NCBI GenBank assembly: GCA_041738345.1
Contig: JBGSPX010000003.1
Span: 1 to 7,467 of the forward strand
DNA length: 7,467 bases
Source: Proteocatella sp041738345
GTDB lineage: Bacteria; Bacillota; Clostridia; Peptostreptococcales; Filifactoraceae
Reading direction: 5' to 3'
The position numbers were made by a program, and so were the translations under genes. This document shows positions 6,349 to 7,467 of this stretch, in pieces (position 1 is the first letter of the stretch; each line of letters opens with the position of its first letter). The notes below the pieces were generated by a model. The model worked only from the letters and a program-made list of their open reading frames with translations, was not told the DNA's origin and ran no database searches.

Positions 6349-6444
6349 ATATTCTTCAGATAAGCTAGTTAGAGTGCTACCATCTTCAAGATGGAGTTTA
6401 ATCAGTTTTCTTTTGAATTCAGGTGCGTAGTTTATTCTTGCCAT
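6349..6444 (-). pseudogene. IS3-family OrfA fragment, first 32 codons
   Basis: From the ATG at 6444-6442 (GGAGAG Shine-Dalgarno at 6456-6451) the minus strand encodes MARINYAPEFKRKLIKLHLE, continuing to LSEEY. This is the helix-turn-helix start of an IS3/IS150-type OrfA. The match ends exactly after codon 32, at the outer end of the IS3 element at 6348. The frame then runs nine codons into foreign sequence to a TGA at 6319. The rest of this element is missing. The protein differs from the OrfA at 3595 and from the one at the left edge of the window, so at least three IS3-type elements have contributed to the region. Confidence 0.75.
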
Positions 6445-6493
6445 TGTAATCTCTCCTTTAATGAAATTATATCATTCGTACTGGAGTGTTACA
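6349..6493 (-). mobile_element. Remnant 5' end of a second IS3-type element
   Basis: The remnant includes the truncated orfA, its ribosome binding site and its terminal promoter. The probable original tip is at 6493, where the minus strand begins TGTAACACTCCAGTACGAATG, just beyond the cut end of the neighbouring transposase remnant. The distal part was lost at the junction with the IS3 element at 6348. Confidence 0.55.
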
Positions 6494-6494
6494 A
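6466..6494 (-). promoter_or_regulatory. Terminal promoter of the truncated IS3-type element
   Basis: -35-like TTGTAA (6494-6489) and -10 TATAAT (6471-6466) are spaced by 17 bases on the minus strand, upstream of the GGAGAG and ATG of the OrfA fragment. The -35 straddles the presumed element tip. It may still drive transcription leftward, antisense to the nested elements. Confidence 0.5.
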
Positions 6495-6499
6495 CTTTA

Positions 6500-6868
6500 C
6501 TATATCGGAACAAAGCCACAGTAATGAGCAATTAGAAGGTTATTTGAAAGATAATCAACTAAATCAGATATTTGAGAAAACTGTTCACATTTCATAACTA
6601 TAAATGCACAAATCATACTATGATTACTATAGCCTTTTCGGCCTAATTTTGAGTTATAAAGTGGAATTGATGATAAATCTAGATTTATGAATAAATCATC
6701 ATAAAATTTAGCCGAAGGCTGCGATGTAAAAAATCGCATATCATTAATTAATTCTTGACGGTAGATAAAACCAATCCCTTTCAAATTAGATTTTGTCGTA
6801 GAAATATTATATTTGTTAGAGAGTGGTTTTTCTATATAAATAGTGATTTTAAAAAATGCCACATGCAT
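6500..6868 (-). pseudogene. N-terminal remnant of a DDE-type transposase (IS1182/IS4-like, DUF772 type)
   Basis: The minus strand encodes a segment containing FFTSQPSAKFYDDLFINLDL, then SSIPLYNSKLGRKGYSNHSM, then AFIVMKCEQFSQISDLVDYL and NNLLIAHYCGF. This is the N-terminal domain of a large transposase group common in clostridia, in which GRKGY..H.M..AFI.MK and LL.YL..N..I...CGF are conserved. The catalytic part that should follow CGF is missing. The frame stops at 6500, next to the tip of the truncated IS3-type element. The open frame extends upstream to 7000, but that extension is antisense to the zinc-ribbon gene and looks unrelated. The ATG at 6868 is a plausible start, without a clear ribosome binding site. 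Assignment to a specific IS family is tentative. Confidence 0.65.
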
Positions 6869-6910
6869 GGAAATCACTGAATACAATGGATTTACAATTT
6901 TGCATGTGGC
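6842..6910. repeat. Two interlocked perfect inverted repeats
   Basis: Pair A is AGTGATTT (6842-6849) with AAATCACT (6871-6878). Pair B is GCCACATGCA (6858-6867) with TGCATGTGGC (6901-6910). The left arm of B lies in the loop of A, so as RNA the two stems would form either a pseudoknot or mutually exclusive hairpins. On the minus strand, stem B overlaps the putative start codon of the transposase remnant at 6868. On the plus strand the region lies just upstream of the zinc-ribbon gene. Confidence 0.6.
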
Positions 6911-6941
6911 TAAGATACAATCAGGATAAGGAGAAAAAATC

Positions 6942-7160
6942 ATGAAAACATGTTGGAAATGCGATGGAATAGGAATTATCCAAAAATATAAGCATATCAA
7001 TGATGGAAGGTGTTATGAATGTGATGGAATAGGAATTATATTTGACACAATCGAGGAAAAACACGAATATTACGATTTTCAAGAAGAGGACAGAGCGATC
7101 AGGGCTGAGAATGAAGAAGACGACGACGACTCACATTTGTATAACTATAAAGGAAAGTAG
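6942..7160 (+). CDS. Small zinc-ribbon protein with two CxxCxGxG motifs
   Basis: The 72-residue protein contains CWKCDGIGII (residues 4-13) and CYECDGIGII (24-33), separated by QKYKHINDGR. These are two DnaJ-type CxxCxGxG half-sites that should bind one zinc ion. The second half is acidic, with EEDRAIRAENEEDDDD near 48-63. Similar small zinc-ribbon proteins occur in phages and mobile regions. A role in protein or nucleic-acid contact is possible, but no function can be assigned. The start has a GGAG Shine-Dalgarno eight bases upstream. TTTACA (6891-6896) and TACAAT (6916-6921) form a poor promoter with a 19-base spacer. The gene is intact, in contrast to its neighbours, but has no obvious operon partner. 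Confidence 0.7.
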   Translation: MKTCWKCDGIGIIQKYKHINDGRCYECDGIGIIFDTIEEKHEYYDFQEEDRAIRAENEEDDDDSHLYNYKGK

Positions 7161-7239
7161 TAGTAATTATATATCTGCTAAGGTATTTTAATCCTATTAA
7201 AAAATTATTGTTAAATATCAAAAAACGAAATGTTGTTTA

Positions 7240-7328
7240 GAGTGTGTGAAAAAAGTCTGTAAATAGGCTTTCTATGATAAGGTTTTAAATGCGAGGCAGC
7301 TCGAAGAGCTGTCTCTAACTATTTAGAA
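7240..7328 (+). repeat. Tandem repeat unit, copy 1 (89 bp)
   Basis: It begins GAGTGTGTGAAAAAAGTCTG and ends CTATTTAGAA. It matches the adjacent copy except for two substitutions and one A in the homopolymer. In reverse complement the edge reads CTATTTACAGAC, T's and CACACACTC, which resembles the terminal sequences of IS256/Mutator-type elements. No transposase is visible with it. The 80 bases between the zinc-ribbon gene and this repeat hold nothing I recognise. Confidence 0.85.
7293..7315 (+). terminator. Strong hairpin in repeat copy 1
   Basis: GAGGCAGCTC-GAA-GAGCTGTCTC forms a ten-pair stem with a three-base loop. One position is G-T, a wobble pair in RNA. No U-tract follows on either strand, so it may be a structural element of the repeat or an IS-associated terminator. 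I call it a terminator only tentatively. Confidence 0.35.
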
Positions 7329-7418
7329 GAGTGTGTGAAAAAAAGTCTGTAAATAGGCTTTCTATGATAAGATTTTAAATGTGAGGCAGCTCGAAGAGCT
7401 GTCTCTAACTATTTAGAA
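7329..7418 (+). repeat. Tandem repeat unit, copy 2 (90 bp)
   Basis: It follows copy 1 directly and has the same order: GAGTGTGTG, A-run, GTCTGTAAATAGGC, a T-rich middle, the hairpin and CTATTTAGAA. It differs from copy 1 by one extra A, AGGTTTT to AGATTTT, and GCGAGG to GTGAGG. Such close identity indicates a recent duplication. The last 49 bases of the window after it show no supportable feature. Confidence 0.85.
7383..7405 (+). terminator. Strong hairpin in repeat copy 2
   Basis: The stem GAGGCAGCTC-GAA-GAGCTGTCTC is identical to that of copy 1 and sits in the same place in the unit. The same caution about its role applies. Confidence 0.35.
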
Positions 7419-7467
7419 TATATTAGATATTTTTAAACATGTCAATATCATCCTTTGATAAGATGTC

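Noticed and set aside
6391..6597. Plus-strand 68-codon open frame
   Set aside because: It runs antisense across two unrelated transposase fragments and their boundary, so it is a chance frame.
6869..7000. Upstream extension of the minus-strand transposase frame
   Set aside because: It is antisense to the zinc-ribbon gene, shows no transposase-like sequence, and has no plausible start signal.
7239..7418. CRISPR-like array from the repeated units
   Set aside because: There are only two units of about 90 bp, joined directly without spacers, and no cas gene is present.
7423..7467. Possible C-terminus of a gene entering from the right (minus strand, ends DMFKNI then stop)
   Set aside because: Only 14 codons are visible and other frames are equally open, so no support for coding.

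Overview
The window looks like accessory DNA from a low-GC Firmicute, most likely a Clostridium-like organism. It is strongly AT-rich, has AGGAGG-type ribosome binding sites and consensus-like TTGACT/TATAAT promoters, and carries insertion sequences of types common in clostridia. No housekeeping gene, tRNA, rRNA or CRISPR array is visible.

Left part (about 140-3400, all on the minus strand) is a small DNA-methylation operon. Reading from the promoter near 3395, it encodes a 64-residue ribbon-helix-helix DNA-binding protein, a 347-residue D12-class adenine methyltransferase, a second D12-class methyltransferase coupled to it by an ATGA stop/start overlap, and a third adenine methyltransferase that is now a pseudogene with stops, frameshifts and a deletion. 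A 16-bp palindrome fills the spacer between the -35 and -10 of the operon promoter, so the ribbon-helix-helix protein is a good candidate autorepressor and control protein. No restriction endonuclease is recognisable in the window. The set therefore looks like orphan protective methyltransferases or the modification half of a broken restriction-modification system. The far left edge (1-138) is the start of another IS, with an IS3-type orfA cut by the window boundary.

Middle part (3406-6493, mainly plus strand) is a nest of insertion sequences. An IS3-family element (3511-6348) has intact orfA and orfB joined by a probable -1 frameshift. Its right inverted repeat was split by an intact ISLre2-family element (4717-6320), which left a 9-bp target duplication. 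Removing the ISLre2 insert restores a 1225-bp IS3 element. The IS3 element is flanked by fragments of two other elements, an IS200/IS605 tnpA piece on the left and a 32-codon IS3-type orfA piece on the right, each cut exactly at the IS boundary.

Right part (6500-7467) holds the N-terminal remnant of a different DDE-type transposase (minus strand), a small gene for a protein with two CxxCxGxG zinc-ribbon motifs (plus strand) preceded by interlocked inverted repeats, and two tandem copies of a roughly 90-bp unit. Each copy starts with an IS256-like terminal sequence and contains a strong hairpin. The region reads as a site of repeated IS insertion next to a decaying DNA-modification locus.
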